NCBI GenBank assembly: GCA_023140455.1
Contig: JAGLLQ010000085.1
Coordinates: 1-7,249, forward strand
Origin: Desulfobacteraceae bacterium
Lineage (GTDB): Bacteria; Desulfobacterota; Desulfobacteria; Desulfobacterales; Desulfobacteraceae
Length of the DNA stretch: 7,249 nt
Direction of reading: 5' to 3'
A model generated the notes under the pieces. It saw only the letters and a list, made by a program, of their open reading frames with translations. It did no database searches and was not told the origin of the DNA. The position numbers were made by a program, and so were the translations under genes. This document shows positions 6,663 through 7,249 of the stretch, one piece after another; positions within the stretch are counted from its first letter, which is position 1; each line of letters starts with the position of its first letter.

Positions 6663-7249
6663 ATGACTTTTTCTTACGTAGACAATGAAAACTCAGCAAA
6701 AATTAAAGTAATCGGCGTTGGTGGAGCAGGTGGTAATGCAGTTAATAATATGATTTCCGCAGGACTGAAAGGTGTAAAATTTATTGTAGCTAACACAGAT
6801 GCACAGGCACTTAACAATTCTAAAGCAGAAATAAAGATTCAGCTTGGGCCTCAACTGACCCAGGGCCTTGGTGCAGGTGCAAACCCTGATATAGGGAGAG
6901 AAGCTGCACGTGAAAATATTGATGAAATACGTGAAGCGCTTCAGGGTAGCCACATGGTATTTATCACAGCAGGGTTTGGCGGAGGAACTGGAACCGGAGC
7001 CGCGCCTGTTATAGCAGAAATATGCAAAGAATTAGAAATTTTAACAGTTGCAGTAGCTTCAAAACCCTTTTCCTTTGAAGGGAAGAAAAAAGAAAGACAG
7101 GCATTAGTAGGTCTTGAAGAACTTCAGGGCATAACCGATACAGTTATTACAATACCTAATGACAGACTCAGAGGGATTGCTCCCAAAGGTGCAAAAATGC
7201 TGGATATGTTTATTAAAGCAGATGAAATTCTCCACCATTCTGTAAAGGG
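6663..7249 (+). CDS. ftsZ: Cell division GTPase FtsZ, 3' truncated by window edge
   Basis: Tubulin-like GTPase that polymerises into the cytokinetic Z-ring and is tethered by FtsA, encoded just upstream. Only the first 195 codons plus two bases are present. They cover the GTP-binding domain. After a short N-terminal tail (1-12) come the first glycine loop VIGVGGAGGNAVNNM (16-30), ANTDAQAL (43-50), GLGAGANPDIG (68-78), the tubulin signature GGGTGTGAAP (106-115), KPFSFEG (134-140) and IPNDRL (164-169). The nucleotide-contacting Glu139 and Asn166 align with E. coli Glu138 and Asn165, while the position of E. coli Arg142 is Lys143. The end of the window falls near the start of the linking helix H7, so the T7 catalytic loop (NxDFAD), the C-terminal domain, linker and FtsA-binding tail are not visible. 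The start has a strong Shine-Dalgarno at 6651-6658. Confidence 0.98.
   Translation, partial: MTFSYVDNENSAKIKVIGVGGAGGNAVNNMISAGLKGVKFIVANTDAQALNNSKAEIKIQLGPQLTQGLGAGANPDIGREAARENIDEIREALQGSHMVFITAGFGGGTGTGAAPVIAEICKELEILTVAVASKPFSFEGKKKERQALVGLEELQGITDTVITIPNDRLRGIAPKGAKMLDMFIKADEILHHSVK

Noticed and set aside
1..7249. Hidden novel system, mobile element, CRISPR, riboswitch or RNA gene
   Set aside because: The whole window is taken up by seven intact or edge-truncated conserved housekeeping genes on one strand, with no gap over 53 bases, no direct repeats of note and no signs of insertion or transfer.

Overview
This window is a core-genome segment of the division and cell wall (dcw) cluster of an AT-rich Gram-negative bacterium. 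All seven recognisable genes lie on the + strand in the order ftsW, murG, murC, murB, ftsQ, ftsA, ftsZ; ftsZ is cut by the right edge. The gene order (murG-murC-murB-ftsQ-ftsA-ftsZ, no ddl in between) and the general look of FtsA and FtsZ suggest a deltaproteobacterium (Desulfobacterota, perhaps a Desulfobacterales-type sulfate reducer). That placement is an inference from memory of these families, not from a search.

Layout. Bases 1-53 are the end of the upstream region, where murD would be expected but only a few codons could be present; they also carry the Shine-Dalgarno that fixes the ftsW start. From 54 to 6617 six genes are packed with almost no spacing: ftsW/murG overlap by 8 bases, murG/murC and ftsQ/ftsA overlap by one base (TAATG), murC/murB are 5 bases apart and murB/ftsQ 2 bases apart. 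The only real intergenic gap is the 45-base, almost pure A/T spacer between ftsA and ftsZ (6618-6662), which ends in a strong ribosome binding site. No terminator, convincing internal promoter, RNA gene, repeat array, mobile element or CRISPR was found. There is no gene-free stretch over 300 bases.

How the genes work together. MurC (adds L-Ala to UDP-MurNAc) and MurB (reduces UDP-GlcNAc-enolpyruvate to UDP-MurNAc) make the cytoplasmic precursor. MurG adds GlcNAc to lipid I at the inner membrane to give lipid II. FtsW polymerises lipid II into septal glycan. FtsQ is the periplasmic scaffold of the divisome, and FtsA tethers the FtsZ ring to the membrane. The ribosome binding sites are weak for murB and ftsQ and very strong for ftsA and ftsZ, which fits the expected protein amounts.

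I see no previously undescribed system here. The points worth a second look are small: substitutions at or next to functional residues (Cys for the catalytic Ser in MurB, Lys in the MurG glycine loop, Met in the FtsW catalytic loop, Lys for a GTP-contacting Arg in FtsZ), A9 homopolymers inside murB, and the start-site choice for ftsW.
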